64,000 nucleotides of DNA from Adlercreutzia muris (GTDB lineage: Bacteria; Actinomycetota; Coriobacteriia; Coriobacteriales; Eggerthellaceae): the NCBI RefSeq assembly GCF_008831045.1, contig NZ_WAJS01000004.1, positions 1 through 64,000 on the forward strand, in the 5' to 3' direction. This document shows, piece after piece, positions 27,574 through 35,913 of the stretch. Positions within the stretch are counted from its first letter, which is position 1. The number at the start of each line of letters is the position of its first letter. The notes beneath the pieces are model-generated. The model was not told the DNA's origin and searched no databases. It saw only the letters and a program-made list of their open reading frames with translations. Position numbers and translations under genes: made by a program.

Positions 27574-28479
27574 ATGGCCGATATCGCCCTGCGCTTCTTC
27601 AAAGATATGCTCGTTGTCGCTTCTCCCGTGCAGGCGGCTTTGCGTCGCCAAGGTATCGAGGACGCACGCGATCAGGCCCTCGCCGTTTTGTTGGAGCCCG
27701 AGACCATCGAGGATGCCTATCGTCTGGAAACCGCGGCGGGGCCCCAGTGCCTTGTTACCCCCGTGGCCGATTTCGCTCCGGCCCGTCTGACGGCTTTGGG
27801 GATGGAAGACGCCGCCGAGAAGCTTGCCCGTGCGGCGGTGGCTATCCCGCGCAGCTTCAAGCCCCAGCACCTTCTCGTGGAGATTGCGCCGTGCGGGTTG
27901 CCGCTCGATCCCTCGTCGAAGGGGTCGCTTGTGGAGAACCGCGATCAGTACGCCCGCGCCGCGGGTCTGTTCGACGCAGCCGATTTCGACGCTTTCTTCC
28001 TGAATGGCTTCACGACGGTCGATGACCTGAAATGCGCGCTCATGGGGCTGCGCAAGGTAAGCGATGCTCCAGTTTTCGCCTCGGTGGACGTGACCGCCGA
28101 CGGCATGCTGGCCTCGGGCCGGGGAACGCTGGCCGAAGCGGTGGCCGTCATGGCCGAGTTCGGGGCCTCGGTGGCCGGCTTCGCCACGCTTTCCGCCCCT
28201 GCCCGCGCCGCTGCCCTGGCTACCACCGTGCGCGAGACGCTTGGGGCCCAGGGCGCCGACCTCTGTATCATGGCAACCCTGGCGGCGCGCGAACGCAACG
28301 ATCGCCAGCAGGGATCCACGCCGGAGAATCCCTATTATGTCCCCGACACCATGGTGGCCGCTGCGGCCGATCTGCGTGCTGCGGGCGTGCAGTTCCTCCG
28401 CGCTGCGGGGAATGCCACGCCGGCCTACACCGGCGTCCTCGCGGCTGCGGTGGCGGGCCAGGACGTAGCGGTGGAGTAG
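27574..28479 (+). CDS. Homocysteine S-methyltransferase-like protein without zinc-binding cysteines
   Basis: A 301-residue protein whose pattern follows the Hcy-binding TIM barrel (MetH/YbgG type): CLVTPVADFAPARL in place of the TNTF-type strand, LLVEIAPCGLPLDP, PVFASVDVTADGMLASG, and a terminal YVPDTMVAAAADLRAAGVQFL. The zinc ligands of the family are missing. The usual GGCCGT strand reads RAAGNAT, and the mid-barrel NC motif is absent. It is unlikely to act as a normal thiol methyltransferase, and its role is unknown. The ATG at 27574 is preceded by GGAAAGGAA. Confidence 0.65.
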   Translation: MADIALRFFKDMLVVASPVQAALRRQGIEDARDQALAVLLEPETIEDAYRLETAAGPQCLVTPVADFAPARLTALGMEDAAEKLARAAVAIPRSFKPQHLLVEIAPCGLPLDPSSKGSLVENRDQYARAAGLFDAADFDAFFLNGFTTVDDLKCALMGLRKVSDAPVFASVDVTADGMLASGRGTLAEAVAVMAEFGASVAGFATLSAPARAAALATTVRETLGAQGADLCIMATLAARERNDRQQGSTPENPYYVPDTMVAAAADLRAAGVQFLRAAGNATPAYTGVLAAAVAGQDVAVE

Positions 28480-28655
28480 CCGCCCTTGCGGCCCATGCGC
28501 GGGGCGCGACTGAGGTGCCCCGCGCTCTCTGTGTCCTTTCGATTTCGAAAATCTGAGTAGCCGCCGCGAAGGTAACCTGCGCTGCTGACGCCCCGTCACC
28601 TCTCATCGAAAAAACTTCTGTAGTTTTCAAATAACTAAAAACACAACTTGTTCGG

Positions 28656-28684
28656 TTGAACTCGAACACATTGGCGAGTACTAT
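28656..28684 (+). promoter_or_regulatory. Promoter of nrdD
   Basis: TTGAAC (28656-28661), a 17-bp spacer and TACTAT (28679-28684). The -10 lies inside the first NrdR box. Confidence 0.55.
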
Positions 28685-28725
28685 ATGTATCCGCCAAATG
28701 AACCTATTAACACAATATATAGTGG
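28677..28725 (+). promoter_or_regulatory. Pair of NrdR boxes upstream of nrdD
   Basis: Box 1 is AGTACTATATGTATCC (28677-28692) and box 2 is ACACAATATATAGTGG (28710-28725), close to the NrdR consensus ACAC(A/T)ATATAT(A/T)GTGT. Centres are 33 bp apart, about three helical turns. Box 1 covers the -10, as expected for NrdR repression. Confidence 0.75.
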
Positions 28726-28894
28726 TTCTGCTGGTGAATAACCTGTGGAAAGCATGTGCGCAAAACATTGCGAAACACAGGTTTACCCCTCAGGAGTTTC
28801 GGAAGTCCGGCAGTGGGGAAAACATTGCCGGGCTTCTGCATGTTGTGGTTGGCACAGCGCGGAAACGTGACAGACGAAAGGAAGTACAGCGGTT

Positions 28895-31237
28895 ATGCTC
28901 AAGACCATCATCAAGCGCGACGGGCGCACGGCGGAGTTCCACCCCCAGAAGATCGCCGATGCAGTGGAGAAGTCGTTCCAGGCCTGTGCGGCCATGCAGG
29001 ATCGCGCCACCGCCGAGCAGATCGCCGCGACGGTCGTCGAGAAGCTTGAGAGCGGCGCCATCGAGGGCACGCCCACGGTGGAAGGCGTGCAGGATCTGGT
29101 GGAGGAGACCCTCATCGAGTCCGGCTTCGTGCAGACCGCCAAGGCCTACATCCTGTATCGCGCCGAGCGCAGCCGCGTGCGCGACGTGAACTCTCGCCTC
29201 ATCCAGACTTTGAAGGACATCACCTTCTCAAAGGCCGCCGATTCCGACATGAAGCGCGAGAACGCCAACATCGACGCCGACACCGCCATGGGCACCATGC
29301 TGAAGTACGGCTCGGAATCTGCCAAGCAGTTCTACGAGATGTGCGTCATCGACCCGCGCTACGCCAAGGCCCACCGCGAGGGCGATATCCACATCCACGA
29401 CATGGACTTCTACACCCTGACCACCACCTGCTGCCAGATCGAGCTGCGCAAGCTGTTCAAGGGCGGCTTCTCCACCGGCCACGGCGTGCTGCGCGAGCCC
29501 AACGACATTTCCAGCTACGCGGCCCTGGCCTGCATTGCCATCCAGTCGAACCAGAACGACCAGCACGGCGGCCAGTCCGTCTGCGACTTCGACTACGGCC
29601 TGGCCGTGGGTGTGCGCAAGACTTACCGCCGTCTGTTCAAAAAGCACATCGCCGAGGGTATCGACCTGTTGACCGACATCGCCGACGACCGCGACTTTGC
29701 CGAGAAGACCCTCGCCCGCATCGAGGAGGAGACGGGCAGCATCGCCTCGCTGGAGATGGACGCTGATTTCCGCGCCGCCGTGGTGGCCGCCCTCGTTGAG
29801 GCTGGCGCCGATGAGGCCACGGCTGACCGCATCGTGGCCTACGCCGAGAAGAACGCCTCGCGCGACACCGACCGCCAGACCTTCCAGGCCATGGAGGCCC
29901 TGGTGCATAACTTGAACACCATGCACTCCCGCGCTGGCGCCCAGACGCCCTTCAGCTCGGTGAACTACGGCATGGACACAAGCCCTGAGGGCCGCATGGT
30001 CATCAAGAACATGCTGCTGGCCACCGAGGAGGGCCTGGGCTCCGGTGAGACCCCCATCTTCCCCGTGCAAATCTTCCGCGTGAAGGAAGGCGTGAACTAC
30101 AACCCCGAGGATCCGAACTACGACCTGTTCAAGCTGGCTATGCACTGCTCGGCCAAGCGCCTGTTCCCGAACTTCAGCTTCCTGGACGCGCCGTTCAACG
30201 CGCAGTACTACAAAGGCACTCCGGAGACCGAGATCGCCTACATGGGCTGCCGCACCCGCGTCATGGGCAACGTGTACGATCCCGACCGCGAGGTCACGCC
30301 CGGCCGCGGCAACCTGTCCTTCACCTCCATCAACCTGCCCCGCCTGGCCATCCGCGCCAAGGGCGACATCGACCTGTTCTTCGACCTGCTCGATTCCAAG
30401 CTGCAACTGGTGACCGGCCAGCTGGACGAGCGCTTCGAGATCCAGGCCCGCAAGCACGTGTACAACGCGCCGTTCCTCATGGGCCAGGGCGTGTGGATCG
30501 ATTCCGAGAAGCTCTCTCCCACCGACGTGCAGCGCGACGTGCTGAAGCACGGCACCCTGACCACCGGCTTCATCGGCCTGGCCGAGTGCCTGGTGGCCCT
30601 GACCGGCCAGCACCACGGCCAGTCGCCCGAGGCCCAGCGCCTCGGCCTGGAGATCGTGGGCCACATGCGCTCCTACTGCGACCGCGTCTCCCAGGAGCGC
30701 GGCATGAACTACTCGCTCATCGCCACCCCTGCCGAGGGCCTGTCCGGCCGCTTCGTGCGCATCGACCGCGAGCGCTACGGCGTCATTCCCGGCGTGACCG
30801 ACCGCGACTACTACACCAACGGCTTCCACGTGCCGGTGTACTACGACATCTCCGCCTACGACAAGATCGCCCTGGAGGCGCCCTACCACGCGCTCACCAA
30901 CGGCGGCCACATCAGCTACATCGAGCTGGACGGCGATCCGTCGGACAACCTGGAGGCCTTCGAGAGCGTCATCCGCTACATGAAGGACTGCGGCATGGGC
31001 TATGGCAGCGTGAACCACCCCGTGGACCGCGACCCGGTGTGCGGCTACAACGGCATCATCGAGGACGTGTGCCCGAAGTGCGGCCGCTCCGAGGACGCCC
31101 ACAACCAGCCCTTCGAGCGCATCCGCCGCATCACCGGCTACCTGGTGGGCACCCTGGATCGCTTCAACGACGCCAAGCGCGCCGAGGAGAGCCAGCGCGT
31201 GAAGCACGCAGTACCGATGCCGGAGTCTGCCGAGTAG
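28895..31237 (+). CDS. nrdD: Anaerobic (class III) ribonucleoside-triphosphate reductase
   Basis: A 780-residue enzyme that makes dNTPs from NTPs under anoxia with a glycyl radical. An ATP-cone lies at about 3-95 (IIKRDGRTAEFHPQKIADAV), the alpha/beta barrel follows, and the C-terminal radical loop is RRITGYLVG with the radical Gly at about 748. Three of the usual four zinc cysteines are seen just before it (716, 726, 729). The activase nrdG is not adjacent but lies 8 kb away. Two NrdR boxes overlap the promoter. The leader between the boxes and the start is about 170 bases. Confidence 0.96.
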   Translation: MLKTIIKRDGRTAEFHPQKIADAVEKSFQACAAMQDRATAEQIAATVVEKLESGAIEGTPTVEGVQDLVEETLIESGFVQTAKAYILYRAERSRVRDVNSRLIQTLKDITFSKAADSDMKRENANIDADTAMGTMLKYGSESAKQFYEMCVIDPRYAKAHREGDIHIHDMDFYTLTTTCCQIELRKLFKGGFSTGHGVLREPNDISSYAALACIAIQSNQNDQHGGQSVCDFDYGLAVGVRKTYRRLFKKHIAEGIDLLTDIADDRDFAEKTLARIEEETGSIASLEMDADFRAAVVAALVEAGADEATADRIVAYAEKNASRDTDRQTFQAMEALVHNLNTMHSRAGAQTPFSSVNYGMDTSPEGRMVIKNMLLATEEGLGSGETPIFPVQIFRVKEGVNYNPEDPNYDLFKLAMHCSAKRLFPNFSFLDAPFNAQYYKGTPETEIAYMGCRTRVMGNVYDPDREVTPGRGNLSFTSINLPRLAIRAKGDIDLFFDLLDSKLQLVTGQLDERFEIQARKHVYNAPFLMGQGVWIDSEKLSPTDVQRDVLKHGTLTTGFIGLAECLVALTGQHHGQSPEAQRLGLEIVGHMRSYCDRVSQERGMNYSLIATPAEGLSGRFVRIDRERYGVIPGVTDRDYYTNGFHVPVYYDISAYDKIALEAPYHALTNGGHISYIELDGDPSDNLEAFESVIRYMKDCGMGYGSVNHPVDRDPVCGYNGIIEDVCPKCGRSEDAHNQPFERIRRITGYLVGTLDRFNDAKRAEESQRVKHAVPMPESAE

Positions 31238-31324
31238 CGGCGCCACGCTCAAGCTCCCAAGCTTCGCGAGCACCCCAAGCACCTAGGGCCGTCCCAGCGA
31301 CGGCCCTCTTCTTGCTTTTCCTCA

Positions 31325-31499
31325 GAAAATGCCAGTTCGACCCTGCTTTGGCAAGCGGCGGATTCTCCCTTCTGCCATGCCTGCCTCCAACTGGCATTTT
31401 TCTGCCACTTCAGGCCCGTAATGGCAGAGGGTCTCTGTGTGCGGCGACCATTTCGACCCTTAACTGGCATTTTGAGCGATATTCGAAAAGCGGGCGCCT
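31325..31499. repeat. Dispersed intergenic repeat, copy 1
   Basis: About 175 bases that align with 34469-34637, with long identical blocks such as AACTGGCATTTTTCTGCCAC and GTAATGGCAGAGG. It begins AAATGCC and carries TGGCA/TGCCA words in both orientations. It is noncoding. Confidence 0.7.
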
Positions 31500-31551
31500 T
31501 CGAAATGCTGGACACATTCGAAATATCGAGAATCTTGCAGGCGAAAGGTGC

Positions 31552-31920
31552 TCACGCGCGCTTCTTGCGGAAACTGGCGGCGGCCAGGGTGAAGAATAGG
31601 GCGAGAAATCCCCACAGTATGGCGAGATCGAACCCTACGGTGGCGAGGTTCGCGCCACACAGCAGAATTTGCGGAACGACAAACAACAAGATGAGCTGGA
31701 TGACTTGGAACGGCGTAGTGGCCAAGCCCGACACCAGAAGGCCGAGCGCCACCGACACCATGGCCATGGTTATGCAGGTGAACACCACCAGTCCCACGTT
31801 GCCTTCATTGGGAAAGCCGATGAACACGGGCCCGTAGCAATCGAACATGTGCCAGTCCTCGTTGCCGTGCAGGTAAGCGGTCTCCATGTCTTCTATAGGC
31901 AGGTAGTTGCTCGCATTCAT
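31552..31920 (-). CDS. Small membrane protein of unknown function
   Basis: A 122-residue protein read leftwards. A polar N-terminus of about 35 residues is followed by three closely spaced hydrophobic helices and a basic RKKRA end. The frame is open further up to 32046, but the ATG at 31920 is the most plausible start although it has no strong ribosome site. I do not recognise the family. It lies between an intergenic repeat and a hairpin cluster, so it may be a remnant. Confidence 0.4.
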   Translation of the reverse strand: MNASNYLPIEDMETAYLHGNEDWHMFDCYGPVFIGFPNEGNVGLVVFTCITMAMVSVALGLLVSGLATTPFQVIQLILLFVVPQILLCGANLATVGFDLAILWGFLALFFTLAAASFRKKRA

Positions 31921-32160
31921 CGAAAGATCTTCGGTTGAAAAGCTCAACGCCGCATCGTCTTCGAATACGCAAGCGGCGGTATCCTGGCCCTTATGGCCTA
32001 TCGCACCGAAACGGGTTTCGCCTACCCCGTGGAGGCATTCCTGCAATGCCTCACCCCCGAAGTCCCCATCGCGTTGCTCGCTGTCCTTTCAGAGAAGTGA
32101 TGCTCATGTCTACGTACGCCTTCCCCTTCCAAGTTTTCCGGCCTTCCTGCAGCAAAAAGA

Positions 32161-32253
32161 CGATTGAGCGAGTTCCGTAGGTATCAAAACTCGCTCAATC
32201 GACTAAAATGTTGCTTGAGGTGCTCTTTTGGGCTCTCTCAACTCGCTCAATCG
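32161..32253. repeat. Hairpin plus third copy of a 14-base unit
   Basis: CGATTGAGCGAGTT (32161-32174) is the exact reverse complement of AACTCGCTCAATCG (32188-32201), with a 13-base loop. AACTCGCTCAATCG occurs again at 32240-32253, followed by TTGTTTTT. It could form alternative hairpins or act as a terminator. Confidence 0.6.
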
Positions 32254-32384
32254 TTGTTTTTATTGCAGGAATTGCCTTCGCTTTGTTTTGGCGTGGCTGT
32301 AAAGCAGATTCGACGCCTCTTTCTTCTTGAAAAGAAAGGTTAATGAACTAACCCTTCTTTTTTACGACGGGAAAGAAAGGTTAC

Positions 32385-32516
32385 GTGGTGGGGGATGTCG
32401 CGGAGGCTTTCAACGCCTATGAGCGCTCGCTGGCCACCATCTCGGGCGATACGGCGGCAGAGAAGCCGAACAAGCCCGTGCCTCAGAGGGGTGTGCGGAT
32501 GGCCAAGGGCCACTGA
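32385..32516 (+). pseudogene. Short orphan reading frame, possible 3' end of a lost gene
   Basis: A 43-codon frame (GDVAEAFNAYERSLATISGD and a Pro/Lys/Arg-rich end) that is better composed than random frames nearby. It has no promoter or ribosome site and follows a T-rich hairpin-like stretch. It may be the tail of a deleted gene. Function is not recognised. Confidence 0.25.
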
Positions 32517-32577
32517 AAGATACTGCTTGATGAGGCCGGAGCCGGGCCTCGCGAGAACTTACGAAAAGCACTCAAAG

Positions 32578-32606
32578 GTTTTCCTCACGGCTTACCGAAG
32601 CTTTAC
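32578..32606 (+). promoter_or_regulatory. PHO-box-like direct repeats upstream of alkaline phosphatase
   Basis: Three units on an exact 11-bp period: GTTTTCC (32578), GGCTTAC (32589) and GCTTTAC (32600), 59 bases before the phosphatase start. The core TTACCGAAGCTTT is shared with the site at 34727. PhoB-family regulators bind 11-bp-spaced direct repeats. Confidence 0.5.
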
Positions 32607-32664
32607 TGTGCCGATCTATCGTTGAGTTGTTCGCTGAACGATGAAACCCGAGAAAGGACTTCTC

Positions 32665-34257
32665 ATGATAGATGATGCGATTCCGGATCTTGTATCCCGC
32701 CGCAACTTCCTGCGCGGGGCCGTGGGCCTGGCGGGAGCGGCGTCCATGGGCGCGCTGCTCGGCTGCTCCTCGGACGAGCCAAGTTCGGTGGCCATAGCTG
32801 CCACCGGCGAAGGCGGGGCGCAAGGGGACTCTGCGGCCGCAACGCCGAAGTACGTGTTCCTCTTCATCGGCGACGGCATGAGCTACCCCCAAATTCAGGC
32901 AACAGCCTACTTCAACGGCACCCAGCAGGGCGGGGAAGAACCGACCATCGGGCGCGTGAGCTTCATGGACTTCCCGGTCATCGGCTCCCAGTACACCTAC
33001 GACAGCACCTCGTTCTGCCCCGATTCCGCCTCCACGGCCACCTCCATTGCCTCTGGGCGCAAGACGGCTAGCGGGGTCATCAACGTGTCGCCGGACGCCT
33101 CCGAGCACTTCGAGACCATCGCCGAGAAACTGAAGCGCCAGCTCGGCTACAAGGTGGGCGTGCTCACCAGCGTGAATTTGAACCATGCGACGCCGGCGGC
33201 CTTCTACGCTCATCAGCAGTCGCGCAAGAACTATTACGAGATCGGTCAGGAGCTTATTGCGAGCGGGTTCGACTACTTTGCCGGCGGCGGCCTGCTCAAC
33301 CCTACGGGCGCCAGTGATAACCGCATCGATCTGTACGAGGCGGCGCGTGATGCCGGCTACGTGGTGGCGCGCACCTACGACGAGGCCGCCCATGTCACGG
33401 CTGGTAGCAAGGCGCTGCTTGTGGCGGAGAAACTGGCCGACGAGGACGCGCTTTCCTACGCGATGGATGCGTCGGCCGACGAGTGGTCGCTGCGCGATTA
33501 CGTGGCCAAGGGCATCGAGGTGCTGGGTGACGGCGACGCTGGCTTCTTCATGATGTGCGAGGGCGGCAAGATCGACTGGGCGTGCCATGCGAATGACTGC
33601 GCCGCCGCCATCCACGACGTGATGGCCTTGGAAGACTGCGTGGCTGAGGCAGTGGCGTTCTGCGAGGACCATCCCGACGAGACCCTGATCGTTGTGACGG
33701 GCGACCACGAGACGGGTGGCTTGACCATCGGCTATGCGGAAACCAACTACGACACTTTCCTGGCCAACATCGCGCGGCAGAATATCTCCTATGCCAAATT
33801 CAACAGCGATTACGTGGCCGGCTATATTGATGCCGGAGCAACCTACGAGCAGGCGATGGAAGATGTGGCCCAACTGTTCGGGTTGGAAAGGCCGGCCTCG
33901 GCGCTGTCGTCGGGCGCCGACGCGCAAGCGGCCGAGGCCGAGCCGGGCAGCCTGATGCTCACTGCCTACGAGGACGAGCAGCTGCGCGAGGCCTACGAGC
34001 GAACTGTGGCCGTCGGCGTCGGCGACCAGGAGGACATGACCCAGGAAGAGTACGTCCACTACGGCACCTACGAGCCCTTCACGGTGACTCTCACTCATTT
34101 GCTCAACCATAAGTCGGGTGTCGATTTCTCCACCTACGCCCATTCGGGACTTACCGTGCCCGTGTTCGCCATGGGCGCTGGCGCCGAAGTTTTCGACGGC
34201 TTCTACGACAACACCGAGGTCTACGCGAAGTTAGCTGCGCTGACTGGCGTCGCCTAG
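32665..34257 (+). CDS. Tat-exported alkaline phosphatase
   Basis: A 530-residue exported lipoprotein. It has a Tat motif SRRNFLRG (11-18) and lipobox Cys34. The metal and active-site motifs of the alkaline phosphatase family are complete: FIGDGMS, the nucleophile region DSASTATS, EGGKIDWACHAND and TGDHETGG, with a final histidine in YAHSG. It should release phosphate from organic phosphates outside the membrane. The ATG at 32665 has GAGAAAGGA 6 bases before it; the ATG at 32641 is the alternative. A PHO-box-like repeat upstream and the pst, Na/Pi and two-component genes downstream fit phosphate control. Confidence 0.92.
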   Translation: MIDDAIPDLVSRRNFLRGAVGLAGAASMGALLGCSSDEPSSVAIAATGEGGAQGDSAAATPKYVFLFIGDGMSYPQIQATAYFNGTQQGGEEPTIGRVSFMDFPVIGSQYTYDSTSFCPDSASTATSIASGRKTASGVINVSPDASEHFETIAEKLKRQLGYKVGVLTSVNLNHATPAAFYAHQQSRKNYYEIGQELIASGFDYFAGGGLLNPTGASDNRIDLYEAARDAGYVVARTYDEAAHVTAGSKALLVAEKLADEDALSYAMDASADEWSLRDYVAKGIEVLGDGDAGFFMMCEGGKIDWACHANDCAAAIHDVMALEDCVAEAVAFCEDHPDETLIVVTGDHETGGLTIGYAETNYDTFLANIARQNISYAKFNSDYVAGYIDAGATYEQAMEDVAQLFGLERPASALSSGADAQAAEAEPGSLMLTAYEDEQLREAYERTVAVGVGDQEDMTQEEYVHYGTYEPFTVTLTHLLNHKSGVDFSTYAHSGLTVPVFAMGAGAEVFDGFYDNTEVYAKLAALTGVA

Positions 34258-34342
34258 ATTGTTTTGTCGCCCTCGCCGTCTTGCTTGTCGAGATTTCTCT
34301 CCTCCTCTTCGTGACCCTTCATCTGTTTTCTCCTCTCTGTCT

Positions 34343-34380
34343 GGCCGGAGCGCGTCCCCTCCCAAGCGCTCCGGCCTTCT
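34343..34380 (+). terminator. Rho-independent terminator
   Basis: An 11-bp perfect stem GGCCGGAGCGC / GCGCTCCGGCC followed by TTCTT, 85 bases after the phosphatase stop. Confidence 0.65.
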
Positions 34381-34468
34381 TGCGGTGAGTCGCACCATTA
34401 AGTAACTTTCCGGCATCTGAAAAACGCCGGAGCGGCCGAAGAGATGTCAAAGGTGCCTGAAGGGCACG

Positions 34469-34637
34469 GAAATGCCGCTTCGACCCCGAAATGGTAAGGC
34501 CGAACGAGGGTGGTCTGCCATATCTGCCCTCAACTGGCATTTTTCTGCCACTTCAGGCTCGTAATGGCAGAGGCATTCGTCGGCCGCCGACCATTTCGGC
34601 CCTCAACTGGCATCTACTCGGCGAAAGCGCGGCGCCT
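34469..34637. repeat. Dispersed intergenic repeat, copy 2
   Basis: Aligns along its whole length with 31325-31499 in the same orientation. The internal block from AACTGGCAT to GTAATGGCAGAGG differs at one base, and the ends are more diverged. Confidence 0.7.
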
Positions 34638-34726
34638 GGAAATACGCCCGGGCAGCTGCTCGGAGTTGCCATTGACGCGCGAGCCAAATGACAGTCAAGT
34701 AAGCGCTTCAGGCGTTTGGCGCTGGG

Positions 34727-34744
34727 GTTTTACCGAAGCTTTTC
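34727..34744 (+). promoter_or_regulatory. PHO-box-like direct repeat upstream of the pst remnant
   Basis: GTTTTAC (34727) and GCTTTTC (34738) are 11 bp apart in the context TTTTACCGAAGCTTTTC, nearly identical to the phosphatase site. It lies about 180 bases before the pstA remnant and may have belonged to the lost operon. Confidence 0.4.
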
Positions 34745-34913
34745 AAAACTGACGGGGACTCTTTACGGGTGTTGCTCGGTTCTTTTACGAAGCGGGGCCC
34801 ATCATGGATGCACGGAGGCGACCCTTCCCTTGCGGGCCGCTTTCGAAAGTTGAATGGCCTTGCGGGGCGGCGGTTCTGGGATACTGCCCCGCGCACGTGA
34901 AAGGAACAATGGC

Positions 34914-35192
34914 ATGAAAGTATCCTCCGGCACTTCTCGTTTGTCGCAGCGGTTGCGGCGCCTGGTGGCGTTCGCTGGAGCGGTGGCCCAAATTCCCGAC
35001 TTCGGCGGCCAGGGCATCTTCGCCCTGTTCGACTCTTGTCGCACCTTGGCCGTGTACATGTACACCCTGGCCTGCGAGGGCCTGCATGTGAACGAGGCCT
35101 ACGCCACGGCCGTGGTGCTGCTGACCCTGGTTCTTTTACTGAACGCCGCCATGAGGTTGGTGGCGACAAAGATGGAAGTGAGCAAGAAATGA
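34914..35192 (+). pseudogene. pstA: Remnant of phosphate ABC permease PstA (C-terminal end)
   Basis: Only the last 60 or so codons resemble Pst[25 protein letters not shown], then [19 protein letters not shown] and a basic end. The first 25 codons from the ATG at 34914 look unrelated. A normal PstA is about 280-300 residues with six helices, so most of the gene is missing, along with pstS and pstC. The stop overlaps the pstB start (ATGA), the usual operon arrangement, showing that this is the 3' end of a former pst operon. Confidence 0.75.
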
Positions 35193-35749
35193 CGAGCTTT
35201 TTGAAAGAACGCGCGAACGAGATGAGCGCTTCGGAGCCGGTTGGTGACTCTTCGGTCGACGTTGTGTGTGCCGCCTCCGGGCCCGCGCGCGCTGCCCGCA
35301 CTGCCCCCGGCGCCGCACGCACCACCTACGGCACCACCTCTGCGGCTGCCCTCGCATTCGCGCCCGCCCCCGCTAATTCCGGCGTTGTCTCCGCGTCCGC
35401 GCACGCGCACGTCCCCGCATCGGTTCCCGCATCCGCACCTGCGCCCACCCCCGTATCCGCGCGCGCTTCCGCCCCCGCAAAGATGGCCGTCGAGCACCTC
35501 AACCTGTTCTACGGCGACTTCCAGGGTCTGCGCGATATCAATCTCGCCTTCCCGGAAAACCAGGTGACCGCGCTCATCGGACCGTCCGGCTGCGGAAAAT
35601 CTACGCTTCTGAAAACCCTGAACCGCATGAACGATCTGGTTGAAGGATGCCGTGTGGAAGGCTCGGTCACCTTGGACGGCACCGACACCATCTTCTCGAC
35701 CCCCACCGACCCCCGCACCGCCGACTACGTCGCCGGTCGTTTTGGGTAA
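35189..35749 (+). pseudogene. pstB: PstB with large internal in-frame deletion
   Basis: An in-frame 186-codon reading frame. An Ala/Pro-rich leader (1-98) precedes a normal PstB N-terminus: [15 protein letters not shown], Walker [10 protein letters not shown] at 131-139, and [22 protein letters not shown]. It then jumps straight to the family C-terminus [19 protein letters not shown]. About 150 residues are absent, including the Q-loop, LSGGQ signature, Walker B and H-loop, so it cannot hydrolyse ATP as a transporter subunit. The junction falls at about residues 164-168. Confidence 0.85.
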
Positions 35750-35762
35750 TCGGCAGCCCGTG

Positions 35763-35795
35763 ATTTTACCTTCATTTTACATGGCTCTTACGGCG
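35763..35795 (+). promoter_or_regulatory. PHO-box-like triple direct repeat upstream of the Na/Pi cotransporter
   Basis: ATTTTAC (35763), ATTTTAC (35774) and CTCTTAC (35785), exactly 11 bp apart, 120 bases before the cotransporter start. This is the clearest of three related sites in the region. Confidence 0.55.
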
Positions 35796-35913
35796 GCCGC
35801 TCAATAGGGGTTCATACTCCTTCCCTGCTGAGACGAGCACGGGCCGCCGGGGCGCGACCTGCCGACAAATGCGGTTCGCAAGGGGCGGGCCGCCGTAAGA
35901 AGGAGACGCAGAG

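Noticed and set aside
29228-31282. 684-codon leftward frame opposite nrdD
   Set aside because: Reverse-strand shadow of a strongly codon-biased gene; no start signal or known motif.
32161-32253. Short CRISPR-like repeats
   Set aside because: Three copies of 14 bases with irregular spacing and one inverted; fits hairpins, not an array.
31325-34637. Possible CRISPR array from repeated TGGCA words
   Set aside because: Only two copies of a roughly 170-bp unit 3 kb apart; no regular short repeats with unique spacers and no cas genes.
35189-35749. PstB called an intact ATPase
   Set aside because: Signature motif, Walker B and H-loop are absent; only the first and last parts of the domain remain.
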